In this document: one piece after another, positions 1 through 10,459 of the stretch
Layout of the letters: every line of letters starts with the position of its first letter
Numbering within the stretch: the first letter of the stretch is position 1
Source: Gammaproteobacteria bacterium
GTDB taxonomy: Bacteria; Pseudomonadota; Gammaproteobacteria; Pseudomonadales; Pseudohongiellaceae
NCBI GenBank assembly: GCA_041395725.1
Contig: JAWKZW010000001.1
Location: forward strand, 2,170,001-2,234,000
Length of the DNA stretch: 64,000 nt
Reading direction: 5' to 3'
Notes under the pieces: model-generated
The model's database searches: none
What the model was told of the DNA's origin: nothing
What the model saw: the letters and a program-made list of their open reading frames with translations, nothing else
Position numbers and translations under genes: made by a program

Positions 1-45
1 AGTGTCGGTGGCGCCGGCCTGTTGTATTGTTTTGCCACCGACTGA
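1..45 (+). CDS. possible 3' end of a gene cut by the window edge
   Basis: Reading from base 1 there are 14 open codons (ending L-L-Y-C-F-A-T-D) before a TGA at 43-45. This could be the C-terminus of a protein that starts outside the window, but 14 codons are too few to identify a family and may be chance. Nothing downstream up to position 119 looks coding. Confidence 0.15.
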   Translation, partial: SVGGAGLLYCFATD

Positions 46-119
46 TCTGAGGCTGAGCGTATCGGTACAATCGCTTTTTTGCCAGACGATCTGACGGCAC
101 GCCAGGCCTGTGAGCGAAC

Positions 120-385
120 ATGAACGCACTCACTGTTCAGACTGAATGAGGGCTGCGCCTGGGTGCGTTTATTACTCTGTTCTGTGTGCTGGCGCTGCTG
201 GAGGTGCTGTATCCACGGCGCCGGCTCGTCTATGGCAGGCTGCTTCGCTGGCGTGCAAACCTGCTGTTAAGTGCTTTGAATACAGTGTTGGCGAGGGCCG
301 TACTGCCAGTTGCGGGCGTTGGGGCTGCCCTGCGGGCCGAAAGGCAGGGCATGGGGTTGTTCAACGGGCTCTCGTTGCCTGCCTG
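120..385 (+). pseudogene. N-terminal remnant of a sterol desaturase / fatty acid hydroxylase family protein
   Basis: An ATG at 120 opens a frame that hits an in-frame TGA at 147-149 and then continues open. After the stop it reads GLRLGAFI, LALLEVLYPRR, LLRWRANLLL and ERQGMGLFNGLSLPA. This is the order expected for the first membrane segments of a bacterial sterol desaturase (fatty acid hydroxylase superfamily): a hydrophobic start, E-x-x-x-P-R-R, R-W-x-x-N-L, and a G-L-x-N near residue 75. Homology ends near 385, just before the terminator hairpin of katG, so the His-box catalytic core is absent. Stop codon plus truncation indicate a decayed gene. The family call comes from recognition only; a GTG start at 186 could still make a short peptide. 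Confidence 0.55.
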
Positions 386-396
386 CCAGGGTTGGC

Positions 397-429
397 AAAA
401 AAAAACGGCGACCCATCCGGGTCGCCGTT
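397..429 (-). terminator. rho-independent terminator downstream of katG
   Basis: Bases 404-414 (AACGGCGACCC) pair with 419-429 (GGGTCGCCGTT) around a 4-base loop. On the minus strand the hairpin is followed by a run of nine T (A397-405 on the plus strand). It sits about 140 bp past the katG stop codon and points the right way to end that transcript. Confidence 0.85.
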
Positions 430-567
430 ATCCAAAGTTCTTTCAGTTATCTTCCTGCCTGGCTGTTTACCTGCTGATCAGCAGGCTTCAGCGTATGTCT
501 GCGGTTCACGGCTTGACCGGGAAGTCGCGATGGGAGCCCCGGTGGGGCTCCCCGCCTCCAGGAGTGA

Positions 568-2790
<2,223 letters not shown>

Positions 2791-3172
2791 TCTATTTCCC
2801 TCATCGAGTCGATCATTCCGGGGCCCATGCCCCGGGTACTTAACGGATAGAGAGTCTAGTCAGCGTGGTCCAATCAGTAAAACGAATAATTTAGATGGCT
2901 CTGATCGATATTTCCGATGCAAGCCCGGATCTTCGATGAAAGCCCGGATCCGGAGGGGTAGCGGGGTGCGGGCACGGGGCTGCGGCATGCCGGGCTCAGA
3001 CAGGCTGCTTCCGGAGTGCGTTGCCCGTTCTTTGCCCTTGATACAGAACTGAGGTCAGGGCCATTCCGTCGCCGGCCAGCTTCGGTATATACGAACTTAG
3101 TCCACCAGATTACCGCATTTTCCAGGTCCCGACGTTTCTCTATAGTAATCGCTCCCAATTCGGAGTAGGCCC
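2791..3172. other. intergenic region between katG and the first HPF-like gene, with a katG leader stem-loop
   Basis: This divergent spacer must hold promoters for katG (minus) and for the small gene at 3173 (plus). The only structure I see is a GC-rich stem-loop at 2818-2835 (CCGGGGC, loop, GCCCCGG) about 30 bp upstream of the katG start, so probably in its 5' leader. A minus-strand open frame (2874-3158) is Arg/Pro-rich without family features and I do not call it. No OxyR-type ATAG array was recognised here. Confidence 0.35.
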
Positions 3173-3484
3173 ATGTCCACCATATCGATCAGGAATTCCA
3201 TTGAACCTGCCATGGACCCGCTGATTGAGTCCAGAATCTATGTCACGCTGGGCTCATCGCTGGCCAGTGTCCGGGTTCTTGAAGCGGTAATCGAAAGCGG
3301 TACTTCGTCTGATCTGTCAGGCAAGGTGGTCCGTTGCGATCTGCGCGCGCTGGAGCAGCATGGCAAATGGCATCTGGTCAGCAGTCAGCAATATGATCTC
3401 ACCAACGCCCTGGAAGGTGCTCTGACTCGTTTGAAGCGCTCGCTGCTGAGGCAGCGCAAGCACCGCAATCTGGGGAGCCCCTGA
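3173..3484 (+). CDS. small HPF/RaiA-like (S30AE-fold) protein, copy 1
   Basis: A 103-residue protein that resembles the ribosome hibernation factor (HPF/YfiA) fold. It has a strand RVLEAVIES, a central strand with CDLRA, a strand followed by a turn at VSSQQYD, then the final helix NALEGALTRLKRSLLRQRKHR. In HPF the last helix follows Y-x-A-I-D and is equally basic. The start ATG has GGAG 8 bases upstream. The protein at 4723 has the same pattern (LRALE, then Y/D-x-x-ALE-x-AL and a basic tail), so the two are probable paralogues flanking nhaR. Function is inferred from the fold only; it could act on ribosomes or simply share the fold. Confidence 0.6.
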   Translation: MSTISIRNSIEPAMDPLIESRIYVTLGSSLASVRVLEAVIESGTSSDLSGKVVRCDLRALEQHGKWHLVSSQQYDLTNALEGALTRLKRSLLRQRKHRNLGSP

Positions 3485-3524
3485 AGCAGTGACGCGCCGG
3501 TTGCCGCATTGGCGGGCAGGCGCA

Positions 3525-4424
3525 TCACTCAAATATCAATTGCCGTGAGGTATCGATGATGCGTTTTACAGCAGGGTGGCGAAGTTTGCGCTCGGGAGAG
3601 ATGGCAAAATAAGTTTCACTGACCGGAATCAGTTCACCAACCCGCTCCACGCTGTACATTCTCTCCACTTCACGGCCGATGGTGAACGGTACCGGGAACA
3701 GACCGGTGCCCGCAGCACCAAAGGCCTTCATCAGCGCGCTGTCTTCAAACTCGGCGACTACCGAAGGAGTAATGTCCCATTGGTCAAACCAGTCCTCCAG
3801 TCCGCGTCGGATCGGGTTGTCCCGGGTCGGCAGCAGAATGGGGGCGCCGTCGAGAGATTTGGGAAAGTTTTTATTCAGGCTGTTCACCAGCTCGGCCTTG
3901 CCGTACATGGCAACCTTGCTGGCACCCAGGGAATGGCTGAAAGCCTTCACGTTCAACCCACTGGGTATGCTGCAGTCCGAGACAATCAGGTCGAGCTGGT
4001 GGACGGCCAGCTCACCAAGCAGTGCCTCGAGGCTGCCTTCACGGCATACCAGGCGGATCGGCATCTCGGAATCAAGAGCGGGCTGTAACACCCGGTAGGC
4101 GATCAACTTGGGAATGGAATTGGCGATTCCGACAGTAAGGGTTGCCGGAATGACCACTCTGCCGGTCTTGATCCGCGACGACAGTTCCGAGCCCAGGGTG
4201 AAGATTTCATCGGCGTATTGATAGACCAGGTGGCCGGTTTCGGTCAGAACCAGCCCTCGGCCGACGCGTTGAAAAAGGGGCTCGCCCACTGATTCCTCCA
4301 GCAGTTTGAGCTGCCCACTGATGGTCTGCGGCGTCAGATGCAGGCTCTCGGTGGCCTTGGCGATGCTTCCCTCCCGGGCCACGGTCCAGAAGTAGAGCAG
4401 GTGGTTGTAATTAAGGTGTCGCAT
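3525..4424 (-). CDS. nhaR: NhaR-type LysR family transcriptional regulator
   Basis: LysR-type regulator of 299 residues. The N-terminus (HLNYNHLLYFWTVAREGS, then LTPQTISGQLKLLEE and GRGLVLTETG) matches the winged helix-turn-helix of NhaR, the Na+-responsive activator of nhaA in enterobacteria, very closely. The rest is a periplasmic-binding-protein-like effector domain. No Na+/H+ antiporter gene is adjacent. Instead the gene lies between two small HPF-like genes on the opposite strand, with 298 bp to the downstream one, so those are its most likely local targets (inference). A 79-residue minus-strand frame overlapping the start region (4411-4650) looks spurious. Confidence 0.88.
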   Translation of the reverse strand: MRHLNYNHLLYFWTVAREGSIAKATESLHLTPQTISGQLKLLEESVGEPLFQRVGRGLVLTETGHLVYQYADEIFTLGSELSSRIKTGRVVIPATLTVGIANSIPKLIAYRVLQPALDSEMPIRLVCREGSLEALLGELAVHQLDLIVSDCSIPSGLNVKAFSHSLGASKVAMYGKAELVNSLNKNFPKSLDGAPILLPTRDNPIRRGLEDWFDQWDITPSVVAEFEDSALMKAFGAAGTGLFPVPFTIGREVERMYSVERVGELIPVSETYFAISPERKLRHPAVKRIIDTSRQLIFE

Positions 4425-4722
4425 TGTCGGTATTCCTGGCCATTCTGCTGTCGAGCATATTGAACCTGAGCTTCAGGACCTTGAGACTGCTTACGCCGCG
4501 TAAGATCAGCTTCTGTATCTGGCGCAGGCCTGGCATGAGCCCGGCAGGGATAGCGGAATCATCACCCAGGCAGGCAGTATGAAACCAGCCAAATATCAAG
4601 TAAATACGTTTTAATTGCCGCAATGGTTCGGATATCCCGAATAAATTCACCCGTAGAAACTGATTTATTGCTGTGCCGGCGCAGCCCTATAGTCGAAACA
4701 GTAACGTCAGCGAGGTACTCAA

Positions 4723-5049
4723 ATGTTCGATCTGCAGATCAATAATCCGGTCTTCGAACCCTGGAGTGAAGCGGCCCGTAACCGGGCGATCGGGGTGCTC
4801 GCCTTCCTGCCGGTGGATTTCACCAGGGTCGAGCTGTCCCTTAGCGTTGTTAACAGGTCCGGCGGCAGCGCGGCCGCCTATCTCTGTAAGTTGAGGGCTC
4901 TGGAACGTTCCGGGTTCCGGCATGTTGTCAACTGTCACGATGTCGATGCCTATCAGGCACTTGAGCGGGCCCTGGTCAGTGTCAGCAGCGTTGTTATCCG
5001 ATCGCGCGGGAGAAATGCGCAGCAATCGGCACCCAGAACTGCCGCCTGA
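4723..5049 (+). CDS. small HPF/RaiA-like (S30AE-fold) protein, copy 2
   Basis: A 108-residue protein with the HPF-like layout: strand FDLQINNP, first helix (WSEAARNRAIGVLAF), strand RVELSLSVVN, strand YLCKLRALE, strand VVNCHDVDAYQ and helix ALERALVSVSSVVIRSRGR. The D-x-Y-x-A-L-E-R-A block corresponds to the D-M-Y-A-A-I-D region of HPF. GAGG stands 7 bases before the ATG. It is transcribed divergently from nhaR and probably shares its promoter region. It is similar in design to the gene at 3173. It is shorter and more diverged than canonical HPF, so ribosome binding is unproven. Confidence 0.62.
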   Translation: MFDLQINNPVFEPWSEAARNRAIGVLAFLPVDFTRVELSLSVVNRSGGSAAAYLCKLRALERSGFRHVVNCHDVDAYQALERALVSVSSVVIRSRGRNAQQSAPRTAA

Positions 5050-5312
5050 CAGGGTGAAAGCACGTTTCTTGGCCCAGGACGATTGACCCGCCAGCACCAC
5101 GCCGCCAAGGGCTGGACGTCATGTTGTAGTCTGTATTTCTTTACTCTATGCTTGCCCTCTTTTCCGACCGATTTATCTGACTGGCCCGCCTGGCTTTACC
5201 AGTACCCCGGCCACCAGGTCGGTCATAAAGCTGGATACAGAGCGGGTTATAGAACAGTGCAACGAGTACCGAGAGATTCCCGCCCGGAATACCCGCCGCC
5301 AAAGGTTATCCC

Positions 5313-6365
5313 ATGCTGAGTGAGAACGAGATACGCGAGCTGGTTGCCGAGTTCGGCCCGCGGGTTCAGGAAGGGCGGACGATCCGTCAGATAATCGGAG
5401 ACGGCGATATAGCGCGCCTTCAAGGCTGTACCATTCTGGAAGGAAAGGTTTCTGATTCGGTGCTGGGCGATGGTCTCATTACCCGGGACGGCAGGCCGCT
5501 CCGGCTGATGTATCGCAACAACCGCATTTCGACCCATGACGTTAATCGCGGCTCGATTCCGTTCAAGGATCAGGTGCTTGCCTACAACCACGATCATATG
5601 CTGCAACTGGTAGAACCGGTGCTGGGTTCTTCCCAGTTCAAAGTCCCGAATCTATTGCCGGCATCCACGGTGATACCGGCGGAAAACCTGCAGTTGATTC
5701 CGCTGGAGAACGTGCTGCGGTTTTACAATGCCGAAAGCAGTACCTCTACCTCGTTATATCAGCACTGGCTGAAAGCCAAAGCCGCGGGTGAGAAGACGCT
5801 GAATTTTTCCGGTCACGAGATAGAGGTTGACCGGCTGGAGCCTAGTGGCGCGCTCCCCTATGTCATGGATACCCCCAGCACCAAGGACAAGGTGGATCGG
5901 ACCATTGACCCACAGTACCTTTTCGATAACGGAGTGTGTTCACCGGCTCAATACACCCGGATCCGCAACGCTTCGCTCATGGCCTTTGGCATGGTTGCTC
6001 AGTACCTGTCAGAGAAAGGCATGATCCTGGTGGATACCAAGACCGAGCATGGCATCAATGCGAAAGGGGATATCGTGGCCGCAGACGAGCTTTACACCAT
6101 GGATTCCAGCCGCTTCTGGCGCAAGGACGAAAACGGACAGCCACTGGCCCGCGACGGCAAACCGGTTTCCTTTTCCAAGGAGTTTGCCCGCGGGATGGTC
6201 ACCGAAGCCAGCCAGCAGTTCAGTTTCGAGCAGGTAAACGAAATAGCCGTTCGCTATATTCAGGGCCTGCAGCATATAACGGGCAAGGCCTTTGAACCCG
6301 ATCTGAGACCGCGGGATCAACGCATCATCGAATCCACCAATCTGATTCTGGACTATCTGCTGTAA
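5313..6365 (+). CDS. purC: phosphoribosylaminoimidazole-succinocarboxamide synthase (SAICAR synthase)
   Basis: Makes SAICAR from CAIR, aspartate and ATP in purine synthesis. The 350-residue protein carries the family landmarks: LMYRNNRISTHDVNRG followed by IPFKD (ATP/substrate loop), ILVDTKTEHG (the D-T-K-x-E-x-G signature) and DELYTMDSSRFW (substrate and Mg binding). It is longer than the roughly 240-residue E. coli PurC and resembles the long-form bacterial and fungal-type enzymes. The next gene, an exported SurE-like nucleotidase, begins right after its stop, so the two are probably one transcript. Confidence 0.93.
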   Translation: MLSENEIRELVAEFGPRVQEGRTIRQIIGDGDIARLQGCTILEGKVSDSVLGDGLITRDGRPLRLMYRNNRISTHDVNRGSIPFKDQVLAYNHDHMLQLVEPVLGSSQFKVPNLLPASTVIPAENLQLIPLENVLRFYNAESSTSTSLYQHWLKAKAAGEKTLNFSGHEIEVDRLEPSGALPYVMDTPSTKDKVDRTIDPQYLFDNGVCSPAQYTRIRNASLMAFGMVAQYLSEKGMILVDTKTEHGINAKGDIVAADELYTMDSSRFWRKDENGQPLARDGKPVSFSKEFARGMVTEASQQFSFEQVNEIAVRYIQGLQHITGKAFEPDLRPRDQRIIESTNLILDYLL

Positions 6366-6382
6366 TGAAAGGAGGGACTGGC

Positions 6383-7216
6383 GTGAAATCTCAATTCAGA
6401 GTGACTTTCTGGTTGACTGCCGTGCTGATGGCAGGGCTGCTGACACAGTCCGCTCAGGCCCAGGACTTTCGAATTCTGGTCTCCAACGACGATGGCATCC
6501 AGTCTCCTCAACTGGCGGCGCTGGCGCAGGCACTTGAGGGTTTACCCGGTGTCGAGGTTCTGGTCTCGGCGCCTGCGGTGAATCAGTCTGGCAGCAGTCA
6601 CGCCTCTGCGGGCGAAGATCTGTTGGTCGAGGAAGTACGGCGGGGCGCCCGGTTGTTCGGTTACGCAGTGCATGGCAGGCCGGCGGACGCCGTGCGCTGG
6701 GCAATTCTGGTGCCTGGTGCGGAGCAGCCCTTCGATCTGGTGGTGTCGGGCATCAATCAAGGCGCGAATGTCGGGGACGTCGCGCATTTGTCAGGTACTG
6801 TAGGCGCCGCCATGGAAGCCCAGTATCACGGCATTCCGTCCATCGCGATATCCCAGGACACCACAGGTGTCGACACGCAAGCCTCGGCCCGCTTTGCCGC
6901 TGACCTGGTGCAAAGACTGCGGGGGCAGGGCTTTGCGCAGGACGTGGTGATTTCGGTGAATATTCCTAGCGGTGACATCCGGGGTGTGGTGGTCCGACAG
7001 ATGGGTGAGTCCTACCTGTCTTTTGACGGCTACGAACTGATCGAAGAGGAGGATGGCGGCGCCACCTATCGGCGCACCCGGACTCTCCAGCCTGCCACCG
7101 ATACCCGCAGCGATACCTGGGCCTGGCAACAGGGTTATATCACGATCACGCCACTGAAATTCGATTGGACTGATTACGAGTACCTCAGCGACCTGCAAAG
7201 CTGGGACTGGGAGTAA
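6383..7216 (+). CDS. surE: exported SurE-like 5'/3'-nucleotidase
   Basis: SurE-family metal-dependent nucleoside monophosphatase. VSNDDGIQS holds the catalytic Asp pair (D36, D37 from the chosen start), AVNQSGSSHAS is the SurE Ser loop and SGINQGANVG the second metal/phosphate loop. I chose GTG at 6383 because GGAGGG lies 6 bases upstream. An ATG at 6365 overlaps the purC stop but would place that Shine-Dalgarno inside the gene. From the GTG the protein begins with a signal peptide ending near AQAQ, so the enzyme should be periplasmic, unlike cytoplasmic E. coli SurE. It may salvage external nucleotides. About 277 residues. Confidence 0.88.
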   Translation: MKSQFRVTFWLTAVLMAGLLTQSAQAQDFRILVSNDDGIQSPQLAALAQALEGLPGVEVLVSAPAVNQSGSSHASAGEDLLVEEVRRGARLFGYAVHGRPADAVRWAILVPGAEQPFDLVVSGINQGANVGDVAHLSGTVGAAMEAQYHGIPSIAISQDTTGVDTQASARFAADLVQRLRGQGFAQDVVISVNIPSGDIRGVVVRQMGESYLSFDGYELIEEEDGGATYRRTRTLQPATDTRSDTWAWQQGYITITPLKFDWTDYEYLSDLQSWDWE

Positions 7217-7218
7217 TG

Positions 7219-7373
7219 CTCTGTAAGGCCTGAATTTACGGCTTCAGCGTTCCCATGGTGCCCGCCAGCTTCGTTGCAGCTCTTGACAAGGGCGTGGCCA
7301 TCGCCGGCGAGGCACGCCTTGCCATGCACGCCGACAGATCAGCGGAACCCGTAAATTCAGGCTTTACAGAGCA
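7219..7373. repeat. 155-bp inverted-repeat element (MITE- or REP-like)
   Basis: GCTCTGTAAGGCCTGAATTT followed by ACGG (starting about 7219) returns as an inverted copy just before 7373 with one mismatch in 24 bases. The interior is itself rich in inverted GC words and contains no plausible gene. A core with CAAGGGC, TGGCCAT and ACGCCTTGC recurs in the element at 23631, where the ends differ. It lies immediately downstream of surE. Confidence 0.6.
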
Positions 7374-7611
7374 CTGGCCGACCCGCGAGCTATTGCCTGC
7401 GCGGTGTTACAGTCTGAGATGCTGGTCCAACACGCCCATTTCCATTGGTGATGAATGTCGCTTACCACCTGATTTTGCCTTGTAATGCCCGCCTCGAATC
7501 GCGTTTTCAACAGCCTGCCGGCGCACCTGCATTGATTCCGGCATTGCTTAACCGTGCATCCGGACAGGACAGGTAAGGACAGATAAGGGTGGGCGACATT
7601 TGAACCCCCAT

Positions 7612-7639
7612 AAAAAAAGGACCCCTGGGGGTCCTTTTT
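7612..7639. terminator. bidirectional terminator between surE and the sugar dehydrogenase gene
   Basis: AAAAAGGACCCC pairs with GGGGTCCTTTTT across a tiny loop, giving a T run on both strands. It lies 37 bp past the stop of the minus-strand gene at 7677. It can end that transcript and catch read-through from surE. The rest of 7374-7676 holds nothing I recognise. Confidence 0.85.
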
Positions 7640-7676
7640 CTTTGCTTGGCTTTCGCCCTGGTTCTGCCGGATCAAC

Positions 7677-8837
7677 CTAGTCGGCCGGCACCAGACGCAC
7701 CAGCGAGGTAGGGTCGCCGCGACGATCGGAGATGGCCAGGTAGATGTAACCGTCCGGACCTTGTCGCACGTCACGAATGCGGCCCATGCCATAGGCCAGA
7801 GTCTCTTCGACGACCACGCTGCGGTAGTCATCGCTCAGCTGCAGGCGCGCCAGTTGTTCACCGGCCAGGCCGCCAGCCATGATGTTGCCATACCACATGG
7901 GGAACTTGTCACCGGTATAGACCATCAGGCCGGAGGTGGCGATTGACGGAACCCAGAAGCGAACCGGCTGCTCCATCCCTTCTTTGAAGAGACCGGAATG
8001 GATCGGGCTGCCTGATACGTAGTTAAGTCCGTAACCGATTACCGGCCAGCCGTAGTTCTTGCCCGGCTCGATACGGTTCAGTTCATCACCGCCCTGTGGG
8101 CCATGCTCGGTCATCCACAGGTCACCGGTTTCCGGGTGAATCACCAGGCCCTGGGGGCTGCGGTGGCCGTAGCTCCAGATCTCCGGCAGGGCATCGTTGC
8201 TGCCTACGAAGGGATTGTCACTGGGCACGCTACCGTCTTCGTTAAGGCGCACGATAACGCCGTGGTGATTGGTTGTATCCTGGGCGGGATGGTTGGCCTG
8301 ATCTTCGTTGGGATCTGCCTGGCGGTCTCCCAGGGTCAGGAACAGGTGTCCTTCGCCATCGAATACCATCTTGCCGCCGTAGTGACCGGGTCTGCCGCTG
8401 GCCTGAGCAGCGAATATCTCTACCACATTGCTTAAGCGGTCATTCTCGAAACGACCGCGTACTACCGCGGTGGTTGAGCTGTCGCCGACTTCCTTGGAGT
8501 AGCTCAGGTAAAGCCAGCGGTTATCGCTGAAATTAGGGTGAGGCAGTACCTCGAACAGGCCACCCTGGCCGTTGTACAGCACTTCGGGTACACCAGGCAC
8601 GGCTTCCGGCAGCAGTTTGCCATCCCTGACAATCCTCAACCGGCCAGGCTTCTCGGTAACCAGCAGGTCACCGCCTGGCAGCCAGGCGACGGACCAGGGC
8701 TGAACCAGGTCCTCGGCCACAGTCTCCACGCGATAGTCGTGGTGAGCCGCGTAATAGATATCGGACTGAGCACTTGCCAGGCCCGACAACGAAACAAGCA
8801 GTCCGCCGGCGGCAAGCAGTAGCAATTTACGTAGCAT
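7677..8837 (-). CDS. soluble PQQ-dependent aldose sugar dehydrogenase family protein
   Basis: A 386-residue secreted beta-propeller enzyme of the YliI/Asd family that oxidises aldoses with pyrroloquinoline quinone. The signal peptide (MLRKLLLLAAGGLL) ends near ASAQ. Family hallmarks are QPWSVAWLPGGDLLVTEK, YNGQGGLFEVLPHPNF, YGHRSPQGLV (the PQQ-site His-Arg-x-x-Gln-Gly), WMTEHGPQGGDELN and KNYGWPVIGYG. It stands alone with a terminator behind it. No PQQ synthesis genes are visible in the window. Confidence 0.93.
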   Translation of the reverse strand: MLRKLLLLAAGGLLVSLSGLASAQSDIYYAAHHDYRVETVAEDLVQPWSVAWLPGGDLLVTEKPGRLRIVRDGKLLPEAVPGVPEVLYNGQGGLFEVLPHPNFSDNRWLYLSYSKEVGDSSTTAVVRGRFENDRLSNVVEIFAAQASGRPGHYGGKMVFDGEGHLFLTLGDRQADPNEDQANHPAQDTTNHHGVIVRLNEDGSVPSDNPFVGSNDALPEIWSYGHRSPQGLVIHPETGDLWMTEHGPQGGDELNRIEPGKNYGWPVIGYGLNYVSGSPIHSGLFKEGMEQPVRFWVPSIATSGLMVYTGDKFPMWYGNIMAGGLAGEQLARLQLSDDYRSVVVEETLAYGMGRIRDVRQGPDGYIYLAISDRRGDPTSLVRLVPAD

Positions 8838-9105
8838 AAAAATCTCCTCAATAGTCCCTGTTGTTCGCCGTTGCGGGCATTCTTACCCCCAGTCGGCACT
8901 GTCCAGCCCCGAAGCATCGGAGCCCTTTAAATGGTAGCGGGGTATTATGACAGACCGTGACCGATGTGTATCGCCGATTGTCTCGCCAAACCGTTGCTAC
9001 GACCACATTTTCCGGGTGGTTCAGCCCTGGGCGGCAAAGACTTCGTTGCAGTGGGGCTGTCCTTCGGGCACCCCGTCAGTGCAGGGTGCCCGGCAGAGCA
9101 ACTCT

Positions 9106-9648
9106 CTACAGTGTTTCAGCCAGGATGGAACTGACTACCGGGGTCAGTCGCGGACTGCTCAATCCCCAGCGACGGCCTTCTTCCATGGCTGCCTCTGCAT
9201 CCATACCTTCGTTCTGTTGCGCGGAGAGGGCGATAAGAGCCCCGACCCGCTGACCGGACGCGCAGTGGATAACAACCGGCTCGCCGGCCAGGTCTTCCAG
9301 CAGTTCAAACAGGGCCTGGGCGTTTTCCCGGGTTATGCCGGACGAAACCGCCACGGGGATGGAGTGATATTCCATGTCCAGCGAACGAACCAGGGCGCCT
9401 TCATCCCACTCCATTTCCTCCGGAGTGCGCAGGTTGATGATGTGCTTGACGCCGGACTCGGCCAGAATCTGAAACTGTTCCTGAGTCGGCTGACCGCTGG
9501 ACATGATAGTCGCTTCCGGTGCCCGCAGATTCATTATATCGGCCTGGGCCAGAACCTCGCTGTCCAGTTCCGGAGCCGGGTTACAGGCCGCCAGCGCCAG
9601 CAGGCTGGTGGCGACCAGGAGAGTTGTCAGGTGTTTAAATGCGTGCAT
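9106..9648 (-). CDS. lipoprotein with a beta-lactamase-hydrolase-like phosphatase domain
   Basis: A 180-residue predicted lipoprotein: the N-terminal signal ends in the lipobox LALAAC. The remainder looks like the BLH/DUF442 branch of Cys phosphatases. Support comes from MSSGQPTQEQFQILAESGVK, HIINLRTPEE (a conserved start in this family) and the active-site loop VIHCASGQRVGAL, with a Cys-x4-Arg arrangement. Family members act as phosphatases or sulfur transferases on unknown substrates. Being anchored on the outside of the inner membrane or on the outer membrane is the unusual point. No operon partner is visible. Confidence 0.78.
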   Translation of the reverse strand: MHAFKHLTTLLVATSLLALAACNPAPELDSEVLAQADIMNLRAPEATIMSSGQPTQEQFQILAESGVKHIINLRTPEEMEWDEGALVRSLDMEYHSIPVAVSSGITRENAQALFELLEDLAGEPVVIHCASGQRVGALIALSAQQNEGMDAEAAMEEGRRWGLSSPRLTPVVSSILAETL

Positions 9649-9844
9649 GGTGGTTCCTCATTGGGTGTAATGCGCCTTCCTGGAGAGTGTCGTTCCTGTT
9701 TGGATGCCTTTCTAACCCAAGTCAGTTAATTACACAAGCGCAGAGCCGGTTCGTCAGTGTGTCTGTTTTTATGTGTTTCTGCTAGTGGGACTTGTTCTGG
9801 TTCGCTCTAACACGAAGGAATACAGTTCTGGTTCTTATAAAGGT

Positions 9845-10141
9845 CCTTGTTAGAGACCGCACCACCCCGGGGGAATCTGCCGACGGAGCAACGCGCACCC
9901 CTCCGGGGTTCCCTCCCTCGGTCAGGAGCCCGCAGGCGGTCTCCTTCGGTCAGTCGGTGCTGCGTTTTGATCGCTCCATCGACAGATTCCCCCGGGCTGG
10001 CGCTCAGTGCGAGATTTCAATCACTGTGCATTGATGCACGAGCGCGACGGCACTTTCTTCGTAGCTCCGCGTTTACATCGACTTGTAACCGCTTCCGTCT
10101 CTTTCGAGGTCACTGAATAATTAGTGCCACTTAGTGGCAAG
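9845..10141. repeat. structured tandem unit 1: long hairpin plus small stems, no gene
   Basis: Arms 9859-9889 and 9973-10003 (31 nt each) are inverted copies with four mismatches and enclose an 83-nt loop. Inside are stems 9897-9901/9905-9909 (ACCCC/GGGGT) and 9924-9928/9941-9945 (AGGAG/CTCCT). The unit ends with a stem 10125-10130/10134-10139 (TGCCAC/GTGGCA). Unit 2, about 315 bp on, keeps each stem with compensating changes, which argues for selection on structure. The translated frames here are Arg/Ser/Pro-rich and look spurious. The flank 9649-9844 has CTCTAAC near 9805 and its inverse GTTAGAG at 9849, and otherwise nothing recognisable. Confidence 0.75.
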
Positions 10142-10159
10142 GTTCTTTTCAGTCAGCGT

Positions 10160-10459
10160 TCGTTTTAGAGGCCGCACCACCCCGGGGGAACCTGCTGACG
10201 GAGCAACGTGCATCCCTCCGGGATTCCCTCCCTCGGTCGTGAGCCCTGGAAAACGGTCTCACTCGGTCAGTCGGTGCTGCGTTTTGATCGCTCCGTCAGC
10301 AGGTTCCCCCCCGGGGTGGTGCTCAGTGCGAAATTTAAATCTCAGTGTATTGAAGAAAGAGTGCAATAGTTCTTTCTTTACACCATTGCCCATTCAACGG
10401 ATTGCAGTCGCTTCGGTCTTTTTCGGGAGCACTGAATAGCGAGTGGCACTTAGTGCCAA
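10160..10459. repeat. structured tandem unit 2: long hairpin plus small stems, no gene
   Basis: Second copy of the 9845 unit. Arms 10174-10204 and 10290-10322 match perfectly except for two extra bases in the right arm. The inner stems are ATCCC/GGGAT (10212-10216/10220-10224) and GTGAG/CTCAC (10239-10243/10258-10262), and the terminal stem is TGGCAC/GTGCCA (10444-10449/10453-10458). All three differ from unit 1 at both partners, so pairing is kept. The loop word GGTCAGTCGGTGCTGCG is identical in both copies. The segment after the main hairpin (about 10330-10400) is diverged, with its own AAAGA-rich stem. Confidence 0.75.

Noticed and set aside
2874..3158. A 94-codon minus-strand frame upstream of katG
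   Set aside because: Arg/Pro/Ser-rich with no family features and no clear ribosome site.
8947..9729. A 260-codon plus-strand frame
   Set aside because: It runs antisense to the phosphatase-like lipoprotein gene, with no motif or signal.
9805..9856. CTCTAAC and GTTAGAG in inverse orientation, recalling integron attC sites
   Set aside because: The ends do not fit RYYYAAC/GTTRRRY, there is no integrase gene or cassette series, and a 50-bp spacing alone is weak.
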